A stretch of DNA of 64,000 nucleotides, from NCBI GenBank assembly GCA_944332475.1, contig CALVKA010000002.1, forward strand, positions 259,147 to 323,146, in the 5' to 3' direction. Source of the stretch: an uncultured Bacilli bacterium. Its GTDB lineage: Bacteria; Bacillota_I; Bacilli_A; RF39; UBA660. Under the pieces are notes generated by a model. That model was not told the DNA's origin. It saw only the letters and a list, made by a program, of their open reading frames with translations, and ran no database searches. The position numbers and the translations under genes are program-made. Below, piece by piece: positions 26,675 through 34,179 of this stretch; positions within the stretch are counted from its first letter, which is position 1, and every line of letters starts with the position of its first letter.

Positions 26675-27953
26675 AAAACAGTTTCAAAAATTTGCAGATC
26701 AAAATCCTGAAATAACATTCTATCAAACTAAATCCTGGGCAAACCTAAAAAAGAAAAACAATTGGGACGCTCACTATATAGGCCTAGAAGATAACGATAA
26801 AATCATAGCAGGAAGCCTAATTCTTTCTAAAACTTTGCCAATCATCAAAAAGAAAATGTTCTATGCACCTAGAGGCTTTTTATTAGACTATAAAGATAAA
26901 GAAGTATTAGAAAACTTCACAAAAAAAATAAAAGAATATGCAAAAAAAGAAAACGCTATATTCATCAAAATAGATCCCTATGTAGAATATAAAGAAAGAG
27001 ATAATAATGGAGACATTGTAGAAAACGGAAAAGACAACAGTATCTGTGTTGACAATTTAAAAAGTTTAGGATATAAACATTTTGGTTTTAATTTAATGCA
27101 AGACACTCTACAACCACGTTGGATGCACGTCATCGAAACAGAAAACAAAACACTAGATGACGTCATGAAAGATATGGAATCTAAAACAAGACAAATCCTT
27201 AGAAAGAACGAGCGTTCTGGAATCCATACAAGAGAAATAAGTAAAGAAGAACTTCCACTATTTAAAGACATTATGCAGCATACAAGTGATCGAAGAGAAT
27301 TTGTGGATAGACCTCTTTCTTATTATGAAAACATGTGGGATGCTCTACATGATGCAGGTATATTAAAAATACTAGTTGCAGAAATTGACTTCACAGAATT
27401 CGAAAAAAACACCAAAGAAGAATTAGAGACAAATAAAAAAGAATTAGAAGATAGAATTTATAAAAAAGAAAATAACATCCTAAAGATGAATCCAAAAAAA
27501 TATGAACAACATAATAAAAAGAACGAACAAGAAATAGAAAGATTAAAAAAACAATTAGAAAAAATTCAAGACTATAAAAAAAGCTTTGGCAACAAAAAAT
27601 TATTAGGAGGAATTCTGTTTTTAATTTATGGTAATGAAGTACTATCCTTACATGGTGGAACATTAGATGATGTCATGCAATTCCAATCCGCATATACGAT
27701 TCACTTTGCCGGGCTAAAATACGCCGTAGAAAATGGATATAAAAGATACAACTTCTATGGCATTACAGGAGACTTTAGAAAAGAAAATCCATTATATGGA
27801 CTATATCTATTCAAAAAAAGCTTTGGTGGACATGTAGTAGAATTAATTGGAGAATTTGACTATATTATTTCTCCGTTTTGGTATCATATATATAACATTG
27901 CCTTTAATACATATCATAAATTAAAAAATTTAAAGAAAAAAAATAGCCGATAA
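26652..27953 (+). CDS. FemAB-family peptidoglycan cross-bridge transferase, second copy
   Basis: A 433-residue paralogue of the preceding gene with the same layout: TFYQTKSWANLK, a long Lys/Glu coiled-coil arm (about residues 250-310), and YNFYGITGDFRKENPLYGLYLFKKSFGG near the C-terminus. GGAGATAG lies inside the first gene; the 23-base overlap shows joint translation. Two successive enzymes suggest a cross-bridge of at least two residues, as with MurM-MurN; the amino acids are unknown. Confidence 0.93.
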   Translation: MKLKKISEKQFQKFADQNPEITFYQTKSWANLKKKNNWDAHYIGLEDNDKIIAGSLILSKTLPIIKKKMFYAPRGFLLDYKDKEVLENFTKKIKEYAKKENAIFIKIDPYVEYKERDNNGDIVENGKDNSICVDNLKSLGYKHFGFNLMQDTLQPRWMHVIETENKTLDDVMKDMESKTRQILRKNERSGIHTREISKEELPLFKDIMQHTSDRREFVDRPLSYYENMWDALHDAGILKILVAEIDFTEFEKNTKEELETNKKELEDRIYKKENNILKMNPKKYEQHNKKNEQEIERLKKQLEKIQDYKKSFGNKKLLGGILFLIYGNEVLSLHGGTLDDVMQFQSAYTIHFAGLKYAVENGYKRYNFYGITGDFRKENPLYGLYLFKKSFGGHVVELIGEFDYIISPFWYHIYNIAFNTYHKLKNLKKKNSR

Positions 27954-27969
27954 ACCCGACTATTTTTTT
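27936..27969. terminator. Bidirectional terminator, FemAB pair versus 184-aa gene
   Basis: AAAAAATAG-CG paired with CG-CTATTTTTT around a short loop with one mismatch; A/T tails on both strands. Confidence 0.6.
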
Positions 27970-28514
27970 ATGTTTTGAATAATTTCAAGAAGCATTCCAG
28001 ATAATACATTTACAATACTATCTCTCTGAAAACCAATAGTTGCAAAATCTTTTAATAATTTTTGATTCTCACGAATAGAATAAGGACCACTAGAAACAGA
28101 AATTTGATGAAAGGTCTTACCATCAGTATTTAAGAAATAAGCATTCATCTCTCTAATAAATTTATGATTATTTAACAAAATATCTTGTATATAAATATGA
28201 AATTCAAAATCAAGAGAATACTTTCCTACAAAAAAGATGTTTTCTGGTTTTAAAAGAGCACCCCGTTGATTTCCATAGTCCGTTGCTTTATGAAGAGTAT
28301 CCTTAATTTTAGTATTGATATCATCAAAAGTGCCGTCCTCAAAAACATATTTTTCAATAATTCCATGAGAATTACTAGCAACAAACCCATTGCGAAGATT
28401 CTCTTTTACTTCAAACCCATCTAATACAGGAATAAATAAATTTTTTTGATTTAATTCTTTTGCAATCTTAATTGCAATATCAATACTCTTATTTTTATCT
28501 AACAAAAGCTCCAC
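27960..28514 (-). CDS. Uncharacterised protein coupled to the C39-like effector, 184 aa (GTG start)
   Basis: No family recognised. Soluble, no signal or transmembrane helix; begins MELLLDKNKSIDIAIKIAKEL, mixed alpha/beta by eye, ends in a helix (VLSGMLLEIIQNIKK). The start is GTG at 28514, inside the end of the peptidase gene (16-base overlap), with AAGGGAT upstream, so it is translated with it. A small cytoplasmic protein encoded directly after a secreted effector is the usual position of an immunity or chaperone protein; that role is inference. Confidence 0.75.
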   Translation of the reverse strand: MELLLDKNKSIDIAIKIAKELNQKNLFIPVLDGFEVKENLRNGFVASNSHGIIEKYVFEDGTFDDINTKIKDTLHKATDYGNQRGALLKPENIFFVGKYSLDFEFHIYIQDILLNNHKFIREMNAYFLNTDGKTFHQISVSSGPYSIRENQKLLKDFATIGFQRDSIVNVLSGMLLEIIQNIKK

Positions 28515-29293
28515 ATCCCTTTTCCCTCGTTCAAAAACACATCGATATCATAATTCGTTTGTGAACGTACTTCACTATTTGGATCCGCAACAGAAATAGT
28601 ACCATCATCATTTAAACCAGTTAAAACAATAAAATGACCCTTCCTCGTAAATGTTCCTGGACCCATCGACATAATGACAGGCTTATCGTCCTCTAAAGCA
28701 GATATAATATTTTCTTCACTAACACCTGTTTGCGTACATTCGACACCATATTCATCCGCTATATCACCAAAATAAGTCCACGACGTTCCTTCATTATGAA
28801 CATAATATCCATTGTCATCACCATATTCAGCCGTTTCAACCGGAGTAATTTCATCTCCCGTCAAATAAGTTAAAACCATAGCCATAGCAGTTGGTCCACA
28901 ACCAGAAGTTGCTATCGTACCACCATCAGTACCATAAGGATTACTATAATTTGTCTGATAATAATTAACAAACTCTCCCCCGGAAACAGGAACAGATTTT
29001 AAAACCTCATTAGCACTTTCTGTGTCGCCAGACGAATAGTTGTCAGCAGCATCAATCAAATAACTACTAATCGTACCAAAGTTATCAGAAACTGTCGTAA
29101 TATCAGTATTTAAAAGTTCAAAAACCTCTCGACAATAATCAGCAACTGGCCCCATAAAAATATTATCATCAGAGACATTAGTCTTATAGTTCGAAAACGA
29201 CTCTAAAAAAGTAGAAGTCTGGTCCTTTACTGTATTGGTACAAGCTACAGCATCACTAAAAATTCCATAACTAGAAAATTCGTACTCATTCAT
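28499..29293 (-). CDS. WXG/LXG-like N-terminal domain fused to C39-like cysteine peptidase, 264 aa
   Basis: Residues 1-100 form a helical domain with F46-M-G48 in the place of WXG and Y86-SSG-D90, matching the YxxxD type VII export signal. Residues 105-264 form a papain-like C39 domain: catalytic Cys132 in TSGCGPTAMAM, His220 in KGHFIVLTG and Asp237 in VADPNS. No classical signal peptide. Start at 29293 has GGAGTG 8 bases upstream; the in-frame GTG at 29302 is less likely. It follows four WXG100-like genes after a terminator and overlaps the 184-residue gene. Likely a secreted protease effector. Confidence 0.85.
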   Translation of the reverse strand: MNEYEFSSYGIFSDAVACTNTVKDQTSTFLESFSNYKTNVSDDNIFMGPVADYCREVFELLNTDITTVSDNFGTISSYLIDAADNYSSGDTESANEVLKSVPVSGGEFVNYYQTNYSNPYGTDGGTIATSGCGPTAMAMVLTYLTGDEITPVETAEYGDDNGYYVHNEGTSWTYFGDIADEYGVECTQTGVSEENIISALEDDKPVIMSMGPGTFTRKGHFIVLTGLNDDGTISVADPNSEVRSQTNYDIDVFLNEGKGMWSFC

Positions 29294-29383
29294 CGAAATC
29301 ACTCCAAACTTTATCTTTAGCTATTCTATAACACTATTATAATTCATTATGATAAAACAAAAAAGAGAAAAATGACAGCTTTA

Positions 29384-29407
29384 CAAAAAAATGTAGAAAC
29401 TCTACAT
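29384..29407 (-). terminator. Terminator after WXG100 genes
   Basis: ATGTAGA/TCTACAT stem with a three-base loop, then seven T on the minus strand. It separates the WXG100 genes from the peptidase gene. Confidence 0.82.
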
Positions 29408-29415
29408 CTTTCATA

Positions 29416-29715
29416 TTATATATTTGAAATGTTTTGACTAGCCGCCGCATCAGCCGCCTCATTAGCTGCAGTAACAGAATCAATATGATTTTTCATAGCC
29501 ACAACTTTTTGATAAAAAACTTCGTAGTTTTTTCTAATTTCCTCATAGCGCCCTCTTGCATCTTCAGCACCAGAACTTTCCCAATTAGAACCATATAAAT
29601 TTGTCATAGTAGCATCTATATCATCAAAAATACCCATGATATTATTTGCATTTGTTTGAATCGCTTCAGCATAACTTCTAGCCCCAGCATAATCTCTTTC
29701 TTCAAATTCATTCAT
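29416..29715 (-). CDS. WXG100-family-like protein, 99 aa (W-E-S variant)
   Basis: Two-helix ESAT-6-like protein of typical size, with the turn NWESSGAED at about residues 49-57, where the usual WXG glycine is replaced by Ser. The helices are rich in Ala, Glu and Asn. No signal peptide, as expected for type VII substrates. ATG with GGAGG upstream. It lies 12 bases after the preceding WXG gene and ends at a terminator. Confidence 0.85.
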   Translation of the reverse strand: MNEFEERDYAGARSYAEAIQTNANNIMGIFDDIDATMTNLYGSNWESSGAEDARGRYEEIRKNYEVFYQKVVAMKNHIDSVTAANEAADAAASQNISNI

Positions 29716-29727
29716 TGAAATAACCTC

Positions 29728-30024
29728 CTAAAATATATGCCTACCAGCACTAGCATTGTCTTCTTCTGTACGGTTTAAAATTTCCGCACTTTTACTAATA
29801 GCTACACCAAGATCATTAAGAAGTTGCGCAAATTGGTTAAAATTAGTAGCTTGCTCTAAATAAGAATTATTAAATTCTGTAGCAGAAAGTCCTTTCCAAA
29901 GAGTCATTAAGCCATCTACATTACTTCTCAAACTACTTAATTCATTTTGAAGTACTTCTGCATTTGCAACAGTATTTCTACCATCGGTATCCATACCTCC
30001 AGTATTAGCGATTACTCCGCTCAT
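29728..30024 (-). CDS. WXG100 family protein, 98 aa (W-K-G)
   Basis: Two-helix ESAT-6-like protein with LWKGLSATEF at about residues 42-51, the W-x-G turn followed by the usual aromatic at +6. Ends SAGRHIF. GGAGGGTG precedes the ATG and a good promoter lies at 30049-30078, so this gene and the 99-residue gene form a two-gene unit. Confidence 0.88.
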   Translation of the reverse strand: MSGVIANTGGMDTDGRNTVANAEVLQNELSSLRSNVDGLMTLWKGLSATEFNNSYLEQATNFNQFAQLLNDLGVAISKSAEILNRTEEDNASAGRHIF

Positions 30025-30048
30025 TTTAACACCCTCCTATCTAAAAAC

Positions 30049-30078
30049 ATTATACCATCAAATACTCATTCAAAGCAA
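30049..30078 (-). promoter_or_regulatory. Promoter of the two-gene WXG unit
   Basis: Minus strand TTGCTT (30078-30073), 18 bases, TATAAT (30054-30049) with TGG before it (extended -10). Confidence 0.6.
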
Positions 30079-30111
30079 AAAAGCACAAGTATTATGACAC
30101 AATTTTACACT

Positions 30112-30399
30112 TTAAATAGTTAATTGTGCCAATTCCTGATCTGTTTTTTGAATTTCATCTACTGCTCCTTTAATAAAATCCCCAAGAGCTATCGTCTCGT
30201 TTGCTTTCGCGGTAGCCAACTCAACTTGAGTATCGCATTTCGTTAAAAAAGTTTTCTTTGCAGTTCCATTCCACGATGACAACCCAGTAGTCATATCAGA
30301 AGCATAAGTAGAAATATTATCAGCTAAATCTCCACCAATCTTATGCAACGATTCAGCAATAGAATTTAATTGATCATAATCACAAACATATTTTGCCAT
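30112..30399 (-). CDS. WXG100 family protein, 95 aa (W-N-G)
   Basis: Two-helix ESAT-6-like protein: SSWNGTAKKTF at about residues 42-52 gives W-N-G and the +6/+8 pattern. One Cys follows (TKCDT). AAGGAGG precedes the ATG. No signal peptide. The sequence differs strongly from the neighbouring WXG proteins, so these are not recent tandem duplicates. Confidence 0.88.
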   Translation of the reverse strand: MAKYVCDYDQLNSIAESLHKIGGDLADNISTYASDMTTGLSSWNGTAKKTFLTKCDTQVELATAKANETIALGDFIKGAVDEIQKTDQELAQLTI

Positions 30400-30461
30400 A
30401 ACAAATCCTCCTTATAAAAGTAAAAAAGATTGATATTCCTTCTACCATAATACCTTCTATC

Positions 30462-30872
30462 TTAAATAGAACTAGCATTCAGCTGAACAGATATAACACT
30501 GGATAATTTCTCTTGAATTTGTGATTTCAAACCATTCATCTCCTGCCAATAACTATCCATGCTAGATTGTAAACTCCTAGCCGTACTATCTTCACGACTA
30601 CGAACAGCAACCTGATATTGACTCTTAGTACTTTCATAATTTGATTTTGCTGTTAAATAACTTTGATATAAATCACAAGCTTCAGCAAACAAATCCAATT
30701 GTGAACCTATTCTACTAGAATAATCACGAGAAAATTCCTTAGCCCTTGTCGTTAAATTAGTGTAAGATACACCTTCCCAATAGCCACTTAGTTCATCAAT
30801 CTTGGCATCATATTCAGAAAGCACATCAGACAACTCAGTTCTTACACTTTGAACTTGACCACTACTTACCAT
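30462..30872 (-). CDS. WXG100-like protein with extended second helix, 136 aa (W-E-G)
   Basis: GYWEGVSYTN at about residues 30-39 marks the W-x-G turn. The second helix is longer than usual and is followed by a further coiled-coil segment (residues 75-125, YESTKSQYQVAVRSRED). The first gene of the island; TAAGGAGG precedes the ATG. It could be a fifth-type substrate or a chaperone for the effector's N-terminal domain. Confidence 0.82.
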   Translation of the reverse strand: MVSSGQVQSVRTELSDVLSEYDAKIDELSGYWEGVSYTNLTTRAKEFSRDYSSRIGSQLDLFAEACDLYQSYLTAKSNYESTKSQYQVAVRSREDSTARSLQSSMDSYWQEMNGLKSQIQEKLSSVISVQLNASSI

Positions 30873-30960
30873 ATACTTTCCTCCTTATTATTCTAACAAT
30901 ATTTTAACATTGAAAAACCAAAATAACAACATTTCATCAAAAATAAAATTACTTTACAGT

Positions 30961-32604
30961 CTACTTCTTACGAAATATTTTAAAAATGTTTTTTCCAAAA
31001 ATATGTTCTGTTAATTTAGAATAATGAGCATAAATAAAATAAACAACAATACCAACTACAACATAAATAACCAAAATCAATACATTCATAAGTCTAACAG
31101 AAGAAGAAATAGGAATGATAAATTGCAATAACAAAAATACTCCAATCATTAAAATAGAACCACAAATTGTATCTATAAAGTTCTTAATAAAGTTTTCATA
31201 ATTAATTTTATATTTTCTCTTCAATTGAATAATACAAATTACAAATGATACAAAATAGCCTATAAAACTAGCAGTAATAGCACCATAATAAGCAGGTAAT
31301 CCCATCTGATAAAAAGCAGTAATTAAATTATTATTCAATAAAAACTTCAAAACAACACCAATAAACAAACTAAAAATAACCGTTTTGTAATCTTTCAAAA
31401 CTTGAACAATAGAAATTGTAGAAGTAAATAATCCTATCATAAAACCAACAAAAATATAAAAAGATAATACACTAGGACCATATTCACTAACACCATAAAA
31501 TACAGTCCAAATTGGCTTTGCTAAAAAACTAATAGCAAAAGTCATAGGCAAAGTAAAAAACAATAAAATACTAAGAGCCTGATTAATCTTATGGTTAATA
31601 TCATCCTGATCCTTTCTTACCACACTTTGTGTCAAATTAGGAATTAAACTAACAATGATACCAGTAGAAATAGCCAAAATAATCATGTTAAATTTAGCAC
31701 CCCAGGTGGATAACATACTCATAATAGATTCAGCATCAACAACAGAAAATCCTGCATAATCAACCAACCCTTGAACAACAGTTACCATATCAATGTAATT
31801 ATATAACGATTTAAAAACATCAATCATAATAAAAGGAAAAGCATAAATAATAAGTTTCCTAAAAATTTGCTTATTCGTAATAATAGGTTCATTTACCGAA
31901 CGAATCTTCTCATTAAATTTAGCCTTATTTTTTCTTTTCTTAAATACTAAGTATAAATAGGCCGCAATAGCCCCTGCAGTAGCACCAAAAACAGCAATTC
32001 CAACAGCAGATGTAAGTGACAAATGAAATACTCTAATAGCCATAAAACTACCAAATACAATAACAAAAACACGAACTAATTGTTCTAACACTTGCGAAAA
32101 AGAAGGAGGTTCCATAAAACGATGTCCTTCAAAATAACCACGGTAGATACTAAGAACAGGAACAACTAAAATAGCCGTGCCAATAATACGAATAACAAAA
32201 GTAACATCCTCAATCGTATTACCACCAGTTAAATCACCAAGAACAGCCTCTGCAATCCATGGAGCAAATAATAAAAGAAAAAGAAAACAAATAAACCCTA
32301 ATAATAACGCTATTCTTTTTCCTATGAAAAAAGCACGCCTCTTAGCATTATAATAACCAAGTGTTTGATACTCAGAGACAATTTTACTGATAGCAAGTGG
32401 AATACCTGCAGAAGATAAAGACATAAAAAGTGTATAAATCGTATAAGCATACCCATACAAAGCACCGCCCTCATCGCCAATAATAGCATAAAAGGGAATG
32501 ACATAAATAATGCCCAACGCTTTCGTAAGAACAATACCCAATGTCGCAATAAAAGCACCAACAACAAAATTACTTTTACGCATACCAGCCTTTTTCTTCT
32601 TCAT
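30961..32604 (-). CDS. murJ: MurJ/SpoVB-type lipid flippase (polysaccharide biosynthesis family)
   Basis: A 547-residue MOP-superfamily transporter with about 14 membrane helices, flipping lipid-linked wall precursors. The N-terminus (TLGIVLTKALGIIYVIPFYAIIG) and YGYAYTIYTLFMSLSSAGIP resemble Bacillus YtgP (MurJ); SpoVB, a sporulation paralogue, is the main alternative. GGAGG precedes the ATG. With the FemAB pair nearby it fits wall synthesis. Confidence 0.9.
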   Translation of the reverse strand: MKKKKAGMRKSNFVVGAFIATLGIVLTKALGIIYVIPFYAIIGDEGGALYGYAYTIYTLFMSLSSAGIPLAISKIVSEYQTLGYYNAKRRAFFIGKRIALLLGFICFLFLLLFAPWIAEAVLGDLTGGNTIEDVTFVIRIIGTAILVVPVLSIYRGYFEGHRFMEPPSFSQVLEQLVRVFVIVFGSFMAIRVFHLSLTSAVGIAVFGATAGAIAAYLYLVFKKRKNKAKFNEKIRSVNEPIITNKQIFRKLIIYAFPFIMIDVFKSLYNYIDMVTVVQGLVDYAGFSVVDAESIMSMLSTWGAKFNMIILAISTGIIVSLIPNLTQSVVRKDQDDINHKINQALSILLFFTLPMTFAISFLAKPIWTVFYGVSEYGPSVLSFYIFVGFMIGLFTSTISIVQVLKDYKTVIFSLFIGVVLKFLLNNNLITAFYQMGLPAYYGAITASFIGYFVSFVICIIQLKRKYKINYENFIKNFIDTICGSILMIGVFLLLQFIIPISSSVRLMNVLILVIYVVVGIVVYFIYAHYSKLTEHIFGKNIFKIFRKK

Positions 32605-32639
32605 AGAATTCCTCCATTATTTAAATGATATCACAAAAC

Positions 32640-32668
32640 AAAAAAAAGAAAAAGACATCTCTTTTTCT
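32640..32668 (-). terminator. Terminator of cse60
   Basis: AGAAAAAGA/TCTTTTTCT stem with four-base loop, then T run on the minus strand; it begins at the cse60 stop codon. Confidence 0.75.
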
Positions 32669-32837
32669 AATAATAAACAATCATAGCCGAAAAACAAAAC
32701 ACTTGTTCCTCACTAAAAACACCAACACTAACTTGATATTTAATATCGACCACTTCTCCATCTAAATCTTCCAAAAACTCATTAATATCATTCTCTAAAT
32801 CCTTTTCATCTTCCTCATCAAATATTTTAACTTTCAT
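32667..32837 (-). CDS. cse60: Sporulation protein Cse60 family, 56 aa
   Basis: A short gene between murJ and the Fic gene. The protein (MKVKIFDEEDEKDLENDINEF...) has the Cse60 pattern: VKVFDEEHEKDLE-type lead, VDIKYQV in the middle and EEQVFCFSAMIVY at the end. Bacillus cse60 is under sigma-E; its role is unknown. GGTGATATT precedes the ATG and a terminator follows at once. Confidence 0.88.
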   Translation of the reverse strand: MKVKIFDEEDEKDLENDINEFLEDLDGEVVDIKYQVSVGVFSEEQVFCFSAMIVYY

Positions 32838-32902
32838 AATATCACCAAAATAAAACTAACAAAAACGAATGTATAAAAAAATCGAAAAAGACAAAAGTAT
32901 AA

Positions 32903-34072
32903 TTAAAATAAATTTACTTTATGAACTATAGACTTAATAAGCTGGTTAGGCTTATTTTCAACATCAATATCATCATCACGATAACCCTCTAGCTCAGCCA
33001 AAACACTATTATCCGGAGATATTTCACTCTTTTTAACTTTAAGCCCTGCTTTTACCATAGAAACCCAGTTAACCATTTGTTGAGATGAACTAGCAAGAAA
33101 CATTTGTGTTAAACCTTCTACATCATTTTGATTGATTGCCTTTTTATATTCTTTAGACATATAATTAGTAATCAATACAGGAGCATAGCCAAGTCTTAAT
33201 AAATGTTGATTTAAAATGATTCTACCTGTTCTACCATTTCCATCATTAAAGGGATGAATTCTCTCAAATCGAATATGAAACTTCGCTTCTCTGTAAAATA
33301 AACGATAAGTTCTTTCTTCCCTTTCTCTATTAGTAATTCCTTCTTCTGCAGGATCTAAAAGTCCCATACCAAAACCCTCATCATATTCAGCCAAAAGTCT
33401 CTGCATTTCGAAAGGAACATATCGCTTATCAGTTGTAGTAAAAGAAGCTGAAACAATATCATTATTAGTTTTCTTAAATCCATCAACCCTATCAGGATCA
33501 CTTCTATTAACAATAGAATTAATAGTGATAATATCAGGAACAGTAATGTCATCTAAAGCCATAGCATAATCAAAAGCATCTAAATGATCCTTCTGCATAT
33601 TATAAGCTCTATGATAAGCCTGTTCACGATAAGGTAAATAAGTACACAAAACACTGCAATTTTTAAAAGTAGCCAGTTTATCAAATAAACCATTCTCATC
33701 AAATCTTGCAAAATAAGGTAAATATAAATTAAAATAAGAAAATTGTTCTTGATATAATTTATCTATTTGTTTTTGAGAACCATCAAGCGAAAAATCAAAA
33801 GCACCATGTTGTGCTGCATTAAAAACAACAATTTGACGAAAAACTTTATAAGCCTCCTTTTGATCAAACATAGACAAAGATTGAAATTTTTCAAAAGAAT
33901 CATCGCCTTTAGCTTTATCAATAATAAAATCCAAATTATCCAATTCTTCAAAAGCCTCTTCAATAGTCAAACTTGAATGAGAAAACCCTTCCTTAAAACG
34001 ACTTAATAAATATTCAAACACTTCACGACTAAATCGTTTTCCACCTAATATAACTACTTCACTATCAAACAC
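32903..34072 (-). CDS. Fic family protein (likely AMP-transferase), 389 aa (GTG start)
   Basis: Fic enzymes transfer AMP or another nucleotide moiety to protein hydroxyls. The complete active-site motif HPFNDGNGRTGR is present near residues 273-284, after RFERI. An N-terminal SSLTIEEAF stretch (about 33-41) resembles the inhibitory [ST]xxxE[GN] helix but ends E-E. The start is GTG 34072 with GGGGTGAT upstream. No antitoxin-size partner adjoins it: it lies alone between leuS and cse60. Confidence 0.92.
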   Translation of the reverse strand: MFDSEVVILGGKRFSREVFEYLLSRFKEGFSHSSLTIEEAFEELDNLDFIIDKAKGDDSFEKFQSLSMFDQKEAYKVFRQIVVFNAAQHGAFDFSLDGSQKQIDKLYQEQFSYFNLYLPYFARFDENGLFDKLATFKNCSVLCTYLPYREQAYHRAYNMQKDHLDAFDYAMALDDITVPDIITINSIVNRSDPDRVDGFKKTNNDIVSASFTTTDKRYVPFEMQRLLAEYDEGFGMGLLDPAEEGITNREREERTYRLFYREAKFHIRFERIHPFNDGNGRTGRIILNQHLLRLGYAPVLITNYMSKEYKKAINQNDVEGLTQMFLASSSQQMVNWVSMVKAGLKVKKSEISPDNSVLAELEGYRDDDIDVENKPNQLIKSIVHKVNLF

Positions 34073-34106
34073 ATTATCACCCCTAAAATTTGCTATATTA
34101 TACCAT

Positions 34107-34130
34107 AAAAAAAAGAATTTTTCAATTCTT
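34107..34130 (-). terminator. Terminator of leuS operon
   Basis: AAGAATT/AATTCTT stem with four-base loop and eight T on the minus strand. Confidence 0.78.
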
Positions 34131-34179
34131 TTTCATCAAAACACGTAATATTAGTTTTAACACATTTTCTATTACATTT

